A program made the position numbers and the translations under genes. DNA of 15,474 bases. It comes from CAZWSC01 sp964636385 (GTDB taxonomy: Bacteria; Eisenbacteria; RBG-16-71-46; CAIMUX01). Positions 1-7,845 of the stretch are shown piece after piece (the stretch's first letter is position 1; the number at the start of each line of letters is the position of its first letter). The notes under the pieces are model-generated. The model made no database searches and was not told the origin of the DNA. It worked only from the letters and a program-made list of their open reading frames with translations. The stretch is taken from positions 1 through 15,474 of the forward strand of contig CAZWSC010000070.1 in assembly GCA_964636385.1 (NCBI GenBank), written 5' to 3'.

Positions 1-913
1 ATGTTCATGATACCCGACTACCAGGTATCCATCCCGCCTTCCGTCCAGTGGAATCCTCAGATCACAGCGAAGCAACCGAGAACGGCATCAGCAGTCGCGA
101 CGGGGAATCCACCACCTCGAACCAGACATCGTCCTCCGCACAGTTGTGCCAACTCCTGCCGAAGCTGACCCAACCGCCCCTCACACTGTACGCCTGCCCC
201 TCGTAGGCGCCCCGATGGCCGCACGTCTGAGAGAGCGCGTTGTGCAACCATGCCGGTCAAGGCGGGGCGCGTGCCGCAATCGAGGATGGGGTTGGCGGCG
301 AGCGCGACTCGATTCGCCCGCACACGGGCTTTCGATGGGAGTGGCCCTGCATGCGGAAGGCTCGCGAGGGAAAGCATCCAGCCTCCGGCGTCTTCAGCAT
401 GCGAGCGCGCGTCGCTGGTCGGCAGCATGAGCGGGGCGGGGACATCTGGTCCTCCTTCCGACTGCCTCTGCTGGTACCCCTTGAGCGGATGGTACCTCTC
501 ACGTTGAGGAAACTCCTGTGCCATCACGATAAGCTCAGTCACGATACCCTGCAAGGTGTCTCAGGCCAGTGGGTTACTGAGCTCCGAAAACGTGCCCTGA
601 CGGAGGCAACACGCTTCACGCAGCCGAAGCGGTGTCAACTGACGGTGACACACGCAGACAGGTTCGGTGATAGCTCGCTGCACACGCGTCTGTTAGCGCA
701 CAAGTCAACAGGTCTTTACCGATTACACCGAAGCTGACACCAGTTGAGACTCCCCGCGTAGCTCTCGATGCTCTGCTGCGCGGGCCTCCGGACGCGTCAG
801 CTGAGCTGTAGTTCACCCCGGTGAGGTGTCCGGAAAAGCCGGATGTCGGAGAAGCCCTGCAACTCTCCTGGACTACGGCCGGATCTTTCGCCGGCAATGG
901 GGACAAGGAAGAA
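1..913. other. Long stretch without a convincing gene
   Basis: About 900 bases at the left edge hold no ORF that I can assign to a family. The best candidate is a 61-codon minus-strand ORF at 62-247. It starts with TTG, has mostly G/C third positions and is rich in Trp, but it shows no clear ribosome binding site. Longer ORFs on both strands here are low-complexity Arg/Ser/Pro-rich readings typical of GC-rich shadow frames. Small inverted repeats are present: GTGTCA/TGACAC at 632-651, GCCGG/CCGGC at 878-895, and CAGCT-G-AGCTG at 798-808. None is followed by a T-tract, so I call no terminator. The stretch may be decayed sequence or a long intergenic region. Confidence 0.5.
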
Positions 914-1720
914 TCAGCGGATCATGTCAGCCAGGCGTTCGTGCAGCGGAATCGGGGCAATTGCTGGAGACCATTGGACGGCGGTGGTGTCGCTTCTCTG
1001 GATGGAGCCGTTGTAGGATCTCTCTGGTCCGAACCAGGTCGTGTAGCCCTCTGCCCACTCGGTCCTGATGTTGGGTACTGTTCCCGGGCTCAGCAGCACA
1101 CCTCTTGCTACCTGCATCACGAAACCGAAGTTAACGACGTTTGGATCCAGGGAGAATACTGCCGATGTGCTGTCGGTGGTGAAGAGTCTTCGAACAAGTC
1201 CACCATTCAGGAAGTAGGTCAGGTGGCCGGTGGCCTGGTCATAGTCTCCGCCCGTCCAGCTGAAGACGAGCTGCTCCGCGGGAGGCACCCGATTCGGTCT
1301 GTTCTGGTGGAACTCCACTCCGTTGCAGGCAACAAGGTCAGGAATGGTGGGGGCTTCGAGGGTTCTGCTGATGTGACGGTCACTACGAAGGATGTCCAAT
1401 GTAACGGTGTCGTCGTAGGGTATACGCTTGAAAGCGTAGAGGATGTTGGCAAGCTGCTCAAAGGGTTCCATGGAATGGCCGTTCACCAGGACATATGGAA
1501 TCTCTCCTTCGAGCGTCATCGCGAACTCTACAGACATCGAACCAGCAGCGGGGTTGACGGGAGGCTGGGGGGCGTCCTGTCGGGTAATCTCCAGCGAAAA
1601 CCTGATCATGTCTGGTCCCGTCGATCCCGCCGGCCCCGCCGGCCCCGTATCCCCCTTGCAGCCGGCAAGGGCTATTACGATGCACGCAATCCAGAGTACA
1701 GGAGTTCTGCTTCCAGTCAT
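914..1720 (-). CDS. Lipoprotein with short collagen-like Gly-x-y stretch, function unknown
   Basis: Predicted 268-residue exported lipoprotein. I chose the ATG at 1720 because GGAGGG lies 8 bases upstream and translation begins directly with a signal peptide; the open frame continues upstream to 1873 without sense. The N-terminus is a short hydrophobic helix ending in the lipobox LAGC, so Cys21 would be lipidated. Residues 23-37 (GDTGPAGPAGSTGPD) form a few collagen-type Gly-x-y triplets, the usual flexible stalk after the lipid anchor in many environmental bacterial lipoproteins. The remaining 230 residues are beta-rich, with no catalytic motif or domain I recognise. The gene follows the radical-SAM gene on the same strand with a 133-base gap, so it probably has its own promoter. 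Lipoprotein status is well supported; function is unknown. Confidence 0.8.
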   Translation of the reverse strand: MTGSRTPVLWIACIVIALAGCKGDTGPAGPAGSTGPDMIRFSLEITRQDAPQPPVNPAAGSMSVEFAMTLEGEIPYVLVNGHSMEPFEQLANILYAFKRIPYDDTVTLDILRSDRHISRTLEAPTIPDLVACNGVEFHQNRPNRVPPAEQLVFSWTGGDYDQATGHLTYFLNGGLVRRLFTTDSTSAVFSLDPNVVNFGFVMQVARGVLLSPGTVPNIRTEWAEGYTTWFGPERSYNGSIQRSDTTAVQWSPAIAPIPLHERLADMIR

Positions 1721-1853
1721 GAGTTCAACCCTCCGTTGGTTTGGTCGGGCACTTTCCAACGCACCTGGCGAACTGTACTGACAATCGCGGTGCCCGATAC
1801 ATTTCCTGCGGTGAAGGAGAGTCTCACGGGGTGCGCCGGGATGCAAGATGTGA

Positions 1854-4628
1854 TCACCCCGGCTCGGTCCCATCCTCCTGGATCAGCCGCATGCGAATCA
1901 CGTCGACCAGCGCCTGCTCCTCTGGTGACAGGCCGAAGAGCTTCTCCAGGACGATGCGGGGATTGGCCGTCTGCCCGGAGGCGTGTACAAGGTGGAGTTC
2001 CAGGCGCAGCTCCTCAGGCGGGAAGCCTGCGTCCTGCGGCGGTCCCGCGGCAGATGCCGGCTTGTATGAAGCCTCCAGCGACGCGATCGCCTGCTTCAGG
2101 TCGACCGTCCGTACGGCCTCGGCATGTCTGTCGCCGCGGCGGACCGCTGCGCTCCCGCTGCGCTGTCCGTGGTTCTGTACCGGCTCTGTGCCCCAATCGC
2201 GCCCCGAGTCGGGATTCCACGCGGATCGCTCCACCACCATCGCATCTGCGGCGCCGAACTCGCGCAGCTTCTCGGCAATGTTCTCCAGCGTCTCACGGGG
2301 AAGATCGCCGAGATCCAGCCGGTATTCCGCGCGTACGGCCGCGGCCTGCAGGCTGGTCCTCCGCAGCCCCGGGACTGCGGGGAGGGAACGGCCGCGCAGG
2401 ATCCGGATCCCGTCGGGCAGGACCCCGTTCAGCCGCTGCGCCAGGTTGTCGGACCAGGGCTCGTGCAGCTCCGCGTCGATCATCTCCGCTGCGCCTTCTA
2501 CACCCACCGGCAGCGGCGGCCCGAATGAGAGCTTAGGATGCGGCCTGTGCCCGTGTGTATAAGCGACCGGGACGCGCGCCGCACGGAATGCCCGCCCCAG
2601 CACCGCTGTCGTCTCCAGGTGCGACAGAAACCTGCTGAGCCCGCGCTTCTCGAAGACCAGCCGCACAGGCCAGGTGATGCCCTCGGCCTGCATCCGCGGC
2701 GCCTGCGCGGCGAGGGCCTGCCTCAACTGCTTAAACGCCTCGTCCGTCAGTTCAGGCGCAAGGCGGATGTCGTGCGGCATCCCCTCGATCCCGCACCCGT
2801 TGCACATGCCGAAGCGGCAGTCAGGCAGGAGCCCGCCATCTCCGCCGCCGGCCGCCTCGTCCGCGGCCTCGCTCATACCGGCACTCGCGGCCCGCTTCCG
2901 CTCGGCGGCCAGCCATGAGCGGTCCACACCGATGTCAAGGAGATCCCACGGGAGTGGTTCGTCCGTACCGCGGGCGCGTGTGAACAGAGACGGATCGAGG
3001 CCCTCCTCCTCGAAGCATCGCATCCAGAGGCCGTAGTCGAAGTGCTCGGTCCATCCGTCGAAGCGGGCACCAGCCCTGAAGGCCGCCTCCAGCACCGCGC
3101 CGAGGCGCCTGTCGCCCATGGAGAAGACCGCCTCGAGGTGCGAGGCCTCGACGTGGTGGCGCTTGAGGCGCGTCCAGCGCGAGCGGATCCTCTGTGCAAG
3201 GTAGTCGATCTTCTCCCGGAGGATGCCGGTCTCCTCGAATGCTTCCCACTGGAACGGTGTGTGGCTCTTCGGAACGAATGCGCCGACCGACACGTTGACG
3301 GCGCAGGACGGGCCGTGGCGGCGGCCGATCCTGCGGATCTCCTCCACCAGCGGTGGGATCGCCTCGATATCCTCCCGGCGCTCTGTCGGCAGACCCACCA
3401 TGAAGTAGAGCTTTATCAGCCGCCATCCTCGGGAGTATGCCGCATCGGCCGCCTCGAGGATTCCTGCGTCGGTTATGTTCTTGTTCAGCACGCGGCGGAG
3501 GCGCTCGGTCCCGGCCTCCGGGGCGAATGTGAAACCCGACTTCTTCGTCTCTCCCACCAGCTGTGCAAGGTCCAGGCTGAAGGAGTCGGTGCGCAGGGAG
3601 GGGAGGCTGATCCCCACTCGCTCCTGCCTGAAGCGCTCGTTCAGCAGCTCGGCAATCTGCCGAACCTGTGTGTGGTCGGCGGTGGAGAGCGAGACGAGCC
3701 CGACCTCGCTCCATCCGGACGCCCGGATCCCCTTGTCGGCCAGCTCCAGCACGCGCGCGGCGGAGCGCTCCCGGACGGGTCTGTAGAAGTAGCCGGCCTG
3801 GCAGAAGCGGCATCCGTGCGTGCAGCCGCGCAGTACCTCCACGGAGAGCCGGTCCTGGACTATCCCCTGGAGCGGGACAATCGGGATCTCCGGCCAGTGA
3901 GCGGTTTCGAGATCCTTGACGAACCGCCTGTGCACGCGCCGGGGGACCGACTCGTTGACAGGATCCACGCCCGCGAGGCGGCCGTCGGCAGTGAACTCCG
4001 GCTTGTAGAGGCCCGGCACGTAGACGCCGGGGATCTGCGCCAGCTCCGTCAGGATCTCGCCGCGAGGCCTCCCGCGCAGCCTGCGGATCGCTTCGGTCAG
4101 CTCGATCACCGCCTCTTCGGCATCCCCGATGAGGAAGAAGTCGATGAAGTCGGCCAGTGGCTCCGGATTGCTCGCGCATGGCCCTCCGGCGGCCACAAGG
4201 GGATCGTCCGGCCCGCGGTCGCCGGAGCGCAGGGGAATGCCGCCCAGGTCCAGGCAGTTAAGGAGATTCGTGTAAGTCAGCTCGTACTGGAGTGTGAAGC
4301 CGACCACGTCGAAGTCGCGCAGCGCACGCTTCGTCTCCAGGGAGAAGAGCGGCACCGCGGAGGCACGCATCCTCGCCTCCATGTCGAACCATGGCGCGTA
4401 GGCGCGTTCGGCGCGGCTCCCGGCATGGTTGTTCAGGATGTCGTAGAGGATCCGCAGCCCCCAGTGGCTCATTCCGATCTCGTAGACCTCAGGATGGATG
4501 AGGCACCACTGCACGGCATCGGGCTGTGCGTCGCGTTGCCGTACGTGGAACTCATTGCCGAGGTAGCGCGTCGGCTTGGAGACCAGAGGCAGCAGGGCCT
4601 CGATCCGCCGTGTCAGGTCTTCGCTCAT
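1854..4628 (-). CDS. Radical SAM protein fused to DUF2344 (TIGR03960/TIGR03936 type)
   Basis: Predicted 924-residue cytoplasmic radical-SAM enzyme of unknown reaction. I chose the ATG at 4628, where family-like sequence begins (TRRIEALLPLVSKPTRYLG); the preceding codons up to 4787 are not family-like, and a GAAGGGA run precedes this start. Residues 1-230 are the N-terminal region that resembles a B12-binding fold in related enzymes. The [4Fe-4S] signature is C269-x3-C273-x2-C276 in RGCTHGCRFCQAG. The barrel runs to about residue 550 with FAPEAGTERLR near 368-378. A second Cys cluster, C604-x4-C609-x2-CG613, links to a C-terminal DUF2344 (radical SAM-linked) domain from about 653, recognised by FLSHLE and HPKLSFGPPLPVGVE. 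Such fusions often sit near ribosomal protein or RNase G genes, suggesting RNA-related work, but no such neighbours occur here. The family call is firm; the substrate is unknown. Confidence 0.92.
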   Translation of the reverse strand: MSEDLTRRIEALLPLVSKPTRYLGNEFHVRQRDAQPDAVQWCLIHPEVYEIGMSHWGLRILYDILNNHAGSRAERAYAPWFDMEARMRASAVPLFSLETKRALRDFDVVGFTLQYELTYTNLLNCLDLGGIPLRSGDRGPDDPLVAAGGPCASNPEPLADFIDFFLIGDAEEAVIELTEAIRRLRGRPRGEILTELAQIPGVYVPGLYKPEFTADGRLAGVDPVNESVPRRVHRRFVKDLETAHWPEIPIVPLQGIVQDRLSVEVLRGCTHGCRFCQAGYFYRPVRERSAARVLELADKGIRASGWSEVGLVSLSTADHTQVRQIAELLNERFRQERVGISLPSLRTDSFSLDLAQLVGETKKSGFTFAPEAGTERLRRVLNKNITDAGILEAADAAYSRGWRLIKLYFMVGLPTERREDIEAIPPLVEEIRRIGRRHGPSCAVNVSVGAFVPKSHTPFQWEAFEETGILREKIDYLAQRIRSRWTRLKRHHVEASHLEAVFSMGDRRLGAVLEAAFRAGARFDGWTEHFDYGLWMRCFEEEGLDPSLFTRARGTDEPLPWDLLDIGVDRSWLAAERKRAASAGMSEAADEAAGGGDGGLLPDCRFGMCNGCGIEGMPHDIRLAPELTDEAFKQLRQALAAQAPRMQAEGITWPVRLVFEKRGLSRFLSHLETTAVLGRAFRAARVPVAYTHGHRPHPKLSFGPPLPVGVEGAAEMIDAELHEPWSDNLAQRLNGVLPDGIRILRGRSLPAVPGLRRTSLQAAAVRAEYRLDLGDLPRETLENIAEKLREFGAADAMVVERSAWNPDSGRDWGTEPVQNHGQRSGSAAVRRGDRHAEAVRTVDLKQAIASLEASYKPASAAGPPQDAGFPPEELRLELHLVHASGQTANPRIVLEKLFGLSPEEQALVDVIRMRLIQEDGTEPG

Positions 4629-4725
4629 ACTTCCCTTCGGTGATTCAGGTGGCTTCCGACCGCAATCGGATCCGGCAGTGTACCAGAGAGGGCGGGGGAG
4701 GCAGTAGCGGTCGATTGCCCCGACA

Positions 4726-4735
4726 CGAGATCTCG
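4726..4735. promoter_or_regulatory. 10-bp palindrome overlapping a putative -35
   Basis: CGAGATCTCG is a perfect palindrome between the divergent radical-SAM and ferritin-like genes. It overlaps the candidate -35 element of the ferritin-like gene. It could be an operator for a dimeric regulator, but a single short palindrome can arise by chance. Confidence 0.25.
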
Positions 4736-4761
4736 ACCGGGAGAGTGTGGCAGGGTATGAT
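4733..4761 (+). promoter_or_regulatory. Candidate sigma70-type promoter for the ferritin-like gene
   Basis: The -10 hexamer TATGAT lies at 4756-4761. A weak -35, TCGACC (4 of 6 matches to TTGACA), lies at 4733-4738 with 17-base spacing. Transcription would start near 4768, giving a leader of about 35 bases that contains the AAGGAG ribosome binding site. This is inferred from consensus only. Confidence 0.4.
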
Positions 4762-4801
4762 CCCCGGGTTGAGTCCAGGAAGCACAACCAAGGAGAAAAC
4801 G

Positions 4802-5257
4802 ATGGCCGATCCAGTCAATGCGGATCAGATACTCGAGTTCGCAATCGAGCGCGAACAGGAGGCTGCAGACTTCTACCACAACCTGGCCGCCCGCGCAGGC
4901 TCAGATGTCATGCGCGATGTGTTCGAGCAGTTTGCCCGCGAGGAGGAGAGGCACCGGGACAAGCTGACCGCGGTGAAGGTTGGAAGCCGCGGCCTCGGCT
5001 CTCCGGCCGGAATACAGGACCTGAGCCTCGCCGACTATCTGGTGGAGAAGAAGCCGGATCCCGACATGAGCTACCAGGATGCGCTGGTGCTTGCCATGCA
5101 CAAGGAGAAGGCGGCCTTCAGGCTCTACTCAGAGCTGGCAGGACTCGCCGAGGATCCGGCGCTAAGGGAACTGTTTCTGTCGCTCGCCCAGGAAGAGGCG
5201 AAGCACAAGCTGAGATTCGAGCTGGAGTACGACGAGAACGTCCTCAGAGAAAACTGA
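4802..5257 (+). CDS. Ferritin-like / rubrerythrin-type di-iron protein
   Basis: Predicted 151-residue cytoplasmic four-helix-bundle protein of the rubrerythrin-type ferritin-like superfamily. The ATG at 4802 is preceded by AAGGAG with 6-base spacing. Each half carries one set of iron-ligand motifs. Helix 1 has E20 in ExxxFY context, followed by the ExxH of EEERH (E48, H51). The second half repeats this with KEKAAFRLY and AQEEAKH. This gives the duplicated pattern expected for a carboxylate-bridged di-iron site. No C-terminal rubredoxin CxxC domain is present, so it is a short erythrin-like form rather than classical rubrerythrin. Likely roles are peroxide or oxygen detoxification, or iron handling. 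It probably shares a transcript with the HExxH gene 67 bases downstream. The fold is confident; the precise activity is inferred. Confidence 0.88.
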   Translation: MADPVNADQILEFAIEREQEAADFYHNLAARAGSDVMRDVFEQFAREEERHRDKLTAVKVGSRGLGSPAGIQDLSLADYLVEKKPDPDMSYQDALVLAMHKEKAAFRLYSELAGLAEDPALRELFLSLAQEEAKHKLRFELEYDENVLREN

Positions 5258-5324
5258 CAGTCGGCCGCCCCGGGCACCCGCCCCGCAGGGGCCCCGGATC
5301 CCATGGAGCGGCGGAGGTGGTTCC

Positions 5325-5855
5325 TTGAGGCGCTTCAGGCTCCGGAACGGGCATGCACGCAGGTGTGTCGCCCAGGTTTGGCGGCACCTCAGGCGGAACT
5401 ATCCCGATGATGCGCGCGAACTGCGTTCCCTCGTGCGCTGCATAGAGCCGGTGTCGCAGGAGGATCCCACCGACGCCGACATGGTGGGCGAGTGGACCAC
5501 GGGCAGGCACACCATGCTGCTCGTGGATTCCGATGAGCTGGACAGAGGGACGGTGGCGCACGAGATGGGGCACGCGATCACATCGGACGGTGACCTGCGG
5601 GCCCGCCGCAGTCCCGAACCTGAGTGGGCCTGCGAAGCCTCGGCCGACATGCATGCGGTACGCTGGGGGTTGCTGAGCCTGGAGGAGATCCGGCGAAGGT
5701 TCGAGGAGAACGTCGCGGCGGCGAGAGGGCAGGGTGTTCCGGAAGATGCAGCCTGGGCGCACCACGGACCGCCTCCCGGGGGGCAGCCGTTTTCGGTGAA
5801 CGGCAGATGGTGGCGCCTGCGTGAAGATTTCGTGTTCGAGGAGATGAAGACATAG
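5325..5855 (+). CDS. Small HExxH zinc metallopeptidase-like protein
   Basis: Predicted 176-residue protein with a zincin active site. The start is a TTG at 5325, chosen because a strong GGAGG lies 7 bases upstream and no in-frame ATG fits. The ATG at 5303 is in another frame. Residues 79-83 read HEMGH, giving two His zinc ligands and the catalytic Glu80. About 20 residues on, E104 in CEASAD resembles the gluzincin third ligand (ExxxD), seen in M48-like and ImmA/IrrE-like peptidases. The N-terminus is Arg-rich and basic with no signal peptide or membrane segment, so the protein is probably cytoplasmic. It follows the ferritin-like gene by 67 bases on the same strand, suggesting co-transcription. 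I do not recognise the exact family, and the substrate is unknown. Confidence 0.75.
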   Translation: MRRFRLRNGHARRCVAQVWRHLRRNYPDDARELRSLVRCIEPVSQEDPTDADMVGEWTTGRHTMLLVDSDELDRGTVAHEMGHAITSDGDLRARRSPEPEWACEASADMHAVRWGLLSLEEIRRRFEENVAAARGQGVPEDAAWAHHGPPPGGQPFSVNGRWWRLREDFVFEEMKT

Positions 5856-5858
5856 CCA

Positions 5859-5903
5859 GGGGCATCGCCGCACATCGGAGGCGCTGTTCCCGGCCGGTGC
5901 CCC
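5859..5903. terminator. Weak inverted repeat between convergent genes
   Basis: GGGGCA (5859-5864) and TGCCCC (5898-5903) form an inverted repeat with a 33-base loop, between the stops of the peptidase gene (5855) and the convergent secreted-protein gene (5921). No T-tract follows on either strand, so an intrinsic terminator is only a possibility. Confidence 0.2.
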
Positions 5904-5920
5904 GAACAGATGACCCGTCT

Positions 5921-6640
5921 TCAGGGCTTGAAGCTCGACTTGATCTGCCCCCAGGTTCTGTCTGAAGAGGGAACCGGCGGTATGTCGAACAGCGGGTTCC
6001 GTCCGGGCGCGCCGCCAAGCCCCAGGATCCCTGCTGCGCGCACCTGATCTTCGACGAACGGCACTGCGTCGTCCCTGAACTCCAGCCTGTGCTGCGTGGG
6101 ATGCGGCGTGATCCGCACGTTCGACGGACTGCCGTCAGAGTATCCCAGGAACCAGTAGACCTCGAAGAGATGGCTGGTACGTGGAGGGTCGAAGACGACC
6201 GTTGCGCCCATCGCGGTAGTAAGCCACTCGTCGATGGTTACCCCCCAGGGGGCCGGGCCGCCGTCCGTTATCGTCACGCTCCCGTCGAAGGTGATCCCGA
6301 AGACAACGTTTCCCACCCTGGGGCATGAGTCTGGTGGAAAGGCAGCCAGTATCCACCAGAAGACCTCCTCTCCAGGATCGCCCAGCGAGGTCGGATCGGC
6401 GCTGTTGTACGCGCAGGGTCCGCCAGAGGGGACGTAAGGGGGGCATTCATTGGCGCCGTGGGGCCCCGCGTCGTGCTCACCGCACGCGATCCCGGACAAG
6501 GGGGGATGATCGCCTGTCGTGTAGGCCGCCTGCGTCGTGTGAACCACCAGGAATCCACCGGCATTAGGGCCGGACAGCACCGGCGATGACACTGAAAAGA
6601 TCCCCGCAACAGCTAGAAAGCTCCAGAGCCCCCTGATCAT
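5921..6640 (-). CDS. Secreted protein of unknown function
   Basis: Predicted 239-residue exported protein. I chose the ATG at 6640 because AGGAGG lies 7 bases upstream and the product then opens with a signal peptide: MIRG, a hydrophobic core, and likely cleavage near residue 23-24 (VLSG/PNAGG). No lipobox Cys is present, so it should be soluble in the periplasm or outside. The mature part starts GGFLVVHTTQAAYTTGD and carries five Cys residues, four of them between about residues 53 and 105, which may form disulfides. I see no catalytic motif. The sequence looks beta-rich, with Gly/Pro/Asp/Trp-rich loops, and its C-terminus lacks a FlgD-like sorting module. It is convergent with the peptidase gene and divergent from the 5'-nucleotidase pair. 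Function is unknown. Confidence 0.75.
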   Translation of the reverse strand: MIRGLWSFLAVAGIFSVSSPVLSGPNAGGFLVVHTTQAAYTTGDHPPLSGIACGEHDAGPHGANECPPYVPSGGPCAYNSADPTSLGDPGEEVFWWILAAFPPDSCPRVGNVVFGITFDGSVTITDGGPAPWGVTIDEWLTTAMGATVVFDPPRTSHLFEVYWFLGYSDGSPSNVRITPHPTQHRLEFRDDAVPFVEDQVRAAGILGLGGAPGRNPLFDIPPVPSSDRTWGQIKSSFKP

Positions 6641-6969
6641 GGCCTCACCTCCTGGCTGCATCCTTTGCGCAGCCCGGCCGGTCGCGATTGGCACGCACAA
6701 CCGGGCATCTCCCTGCCACTGGTCCGGGAAGCGGAGCCTGCCGGTCCTCCCGAACCGCGTTCCACTTATCGGCCGGGACAGGCCGTCTCAGGAGAACGGA
6801 GTCGTGTGTCAGGAAGGTGAATTTGTCGGTGCCGCCCGGGGGTGCGTCCGGTTTTCGGATGTGCGATAGTTGGCCTGCTGCATCGAAGACGATGTGTCTG
6901 AAACTGGAGGCTGGACTGCCCTTCTGTAGAGCGCGGGGGCTACTGCTTCCAGAGGAGAAAGGAGACTTC
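6641..6969. other. Divergent intergenic region
   Basis: These 329 bases separate the secreted-protein gene (-) from the 5'-nucleotidase pair (+) and must hold both promoters. I see strong ribosome binding sites at both ends (AGGAGG near 6650 on minus; GAGGAGAAAGGAG at 6952-6964 on plus) but no good -35/-10 pair. ORFs crossing it are extensions of the flanking genes or shadows. Confidence 0.5.
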
Positions 6970-7845
6970 ATGAAGCTCCGCCGGGCCGGATCCCTGATCA
7001 CAGCCTTTGCGGCAGTGCTTGCCGTTTCCGTTCTGACAGCCGGTTGCGGGGGGAGCCGCCAGGCTCTGGTTCCCGTAGAGGCCGTCTCGGAACGCATTAC
7101 CGTGAATGCGTCGGTCCCGTCAGACCCGGATGTCGAGGAGCTGATCGAACCGTACCGCCTGATCTTCCACGCGAAGATGGGGGAGGAGCTGGCCTTCTGT
7201 CCTGCAGACTTCCGGACCGGCCGCCCCGAGGGGAACATGGGAGCCCTCATCGCTGACATCCTGCTGGAGAGCGCGAGAAGCGCCGGCGGTCGGGATGTGG
7301 ATGCGGCCATCACGAACAATGGAGGCCTGCGGATCTCCTGGGCGCCCGGGGTCATCACGCTGGGTCGTGTCTACGAGCTGATGCCGTTCGAGAACGAACT
7401 CGTGCTGCTGAGATTCAGCGCGACGCAGATGCGCAGCCTGGCCGCGGATGTCGCCGGCAGGGGTGGTGAGCCGATCAGCGGGATGGAACTCGTGGTAGCG
7501 GGCGACAGGCTGCTGGAGGTCCGGGTCGGCGGTGAGCTGCTCGGGGAGCGGGACTACTGGGTCGCAACCACCGACTACCTGGCCGACGGCGGAGGAGGGA
7601 TGCCCACCCTGTGGGAGCCTCTGGAGATGCGAAGGGTCGGCGTGCTTCTGAGGGATGCCATAATCGATGCTGTGCGCGCCTACGGCGCCGCCGGCGACGG
7701 AGCGGGAGGGCTGGGCAGCATCCCGATGCCCTCGATGGGGAGGATCCGCGAGGGGGACGCCGGATCGTTGGGAGAATATCTGGACGGCATCCTGCCGGGA
7801 GCTTTCGTCCGGATTCCGGTTTTCGCAAAGGGGGAAGCATCATGA
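6970..7845 (+). CDS. 5'-nucleotidase C-terminal-domain lipoprotein (split UshA-type enzyme)
   Basis: Predicted 291-residue lipoprotein consisting only of the C-terminal, substrate-binding domain of the 5'-nucleotidase (UshA/YfkN) family. The ATG at 6970 follows two overlapping purine-rich ribosome binding sites. The signal peptide ends in the lipobox LTAGC, placing the lipidated Cys at residue 26. Family signatures are NNGGLR followed by GVITLGRVYELMPFEN, the segment that binds the nucleoside in UshA, and later YWVATTDYLADGGGGM. The domain alone has no metal site. The next gene, overlapping by 4 bases (ATGA), encodes the missing metallophosphatase domain. The two products probably associate outside the cytoplasmic membrane to hydrolyse nucleotides or related phosphoesters. 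The order (C-terminal domain gene first) is the reverse of the fused protein. The family call is firm; a working complex is inferred. Confidence 0.9.
   Translation: MKLRRAGSLITAFAAVLAVSVLTAGCGGSRQALVPVEAVSERITVNASVPSDPDVEELIEPYRLIFHAKMGEELAFCPADFRTGRPEGNMGALIADILLESARSAGGRDVDAAITNNGGLRISWAPGVITLGRVYELMPFENELVLLRFSATQMRSLAADVAGRGGEPISGMELVVAGDRLLEVRVGGELLGERDYWVATTDYLADGGGGMPTLWEPLEMRRVGVLLRDAIIDAVRAYGAAGDGAGGLGSIPMPSMGRIREGDAGSLGEYLDGILPGAFVRIPVFAKGEAS

Noticed and set aside
1..165. ATG-initiated plus frame at the very left edge
   Set aside because: About 54 codons that quickly become Pro/Arg/Ser-rich, with no visible ribosome binding site and no recognisable family.
600..820. Possible integron attC-like site around GTTAGCGC and nearby GTCAAC
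   Set aside because: The core sites do not fit RYYYAAC/GTTRRRY and the arms do not form the expected long imperfect hairpin.
878..895. GCCGG/CCGGC hairpin as terminator of the lipoprotein gene
   Set aside because: The stem is only 5 bp and no T-tract follows on the minus strand.
821..2536. Long plus-strand open frame of 571 codons
   Set aside because: It is antisense to the lipoprotein and the 3' end of the radical-SAM gene. Its sequence is Arg/Ser/Pro/Ala-rich with no family pattern, as expected of a GC-rich shadow frame.
2935..4179. 414-codon minus-strand frame overlapping the radical-SAM gene in another phase
   Set aside because: Low-complexity Arg/Gly/Ala/Pro-rich product with no motif; the in-frame radical-SAM reading explains the region.
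3042..4643. 533-codon plus-strand frame opposite the radical-SAM gene
   Set aside because: The minus strand carries clear conserved motifs over the same bases; the plus reading has none.
6645..7358. 237-codon minus frame across the divergent intergenic region
   Set aside because: It is antisense to the 5'-nucleotidase lipoprotein, Ser/Arg/Pro-rich, with no signal or domain.
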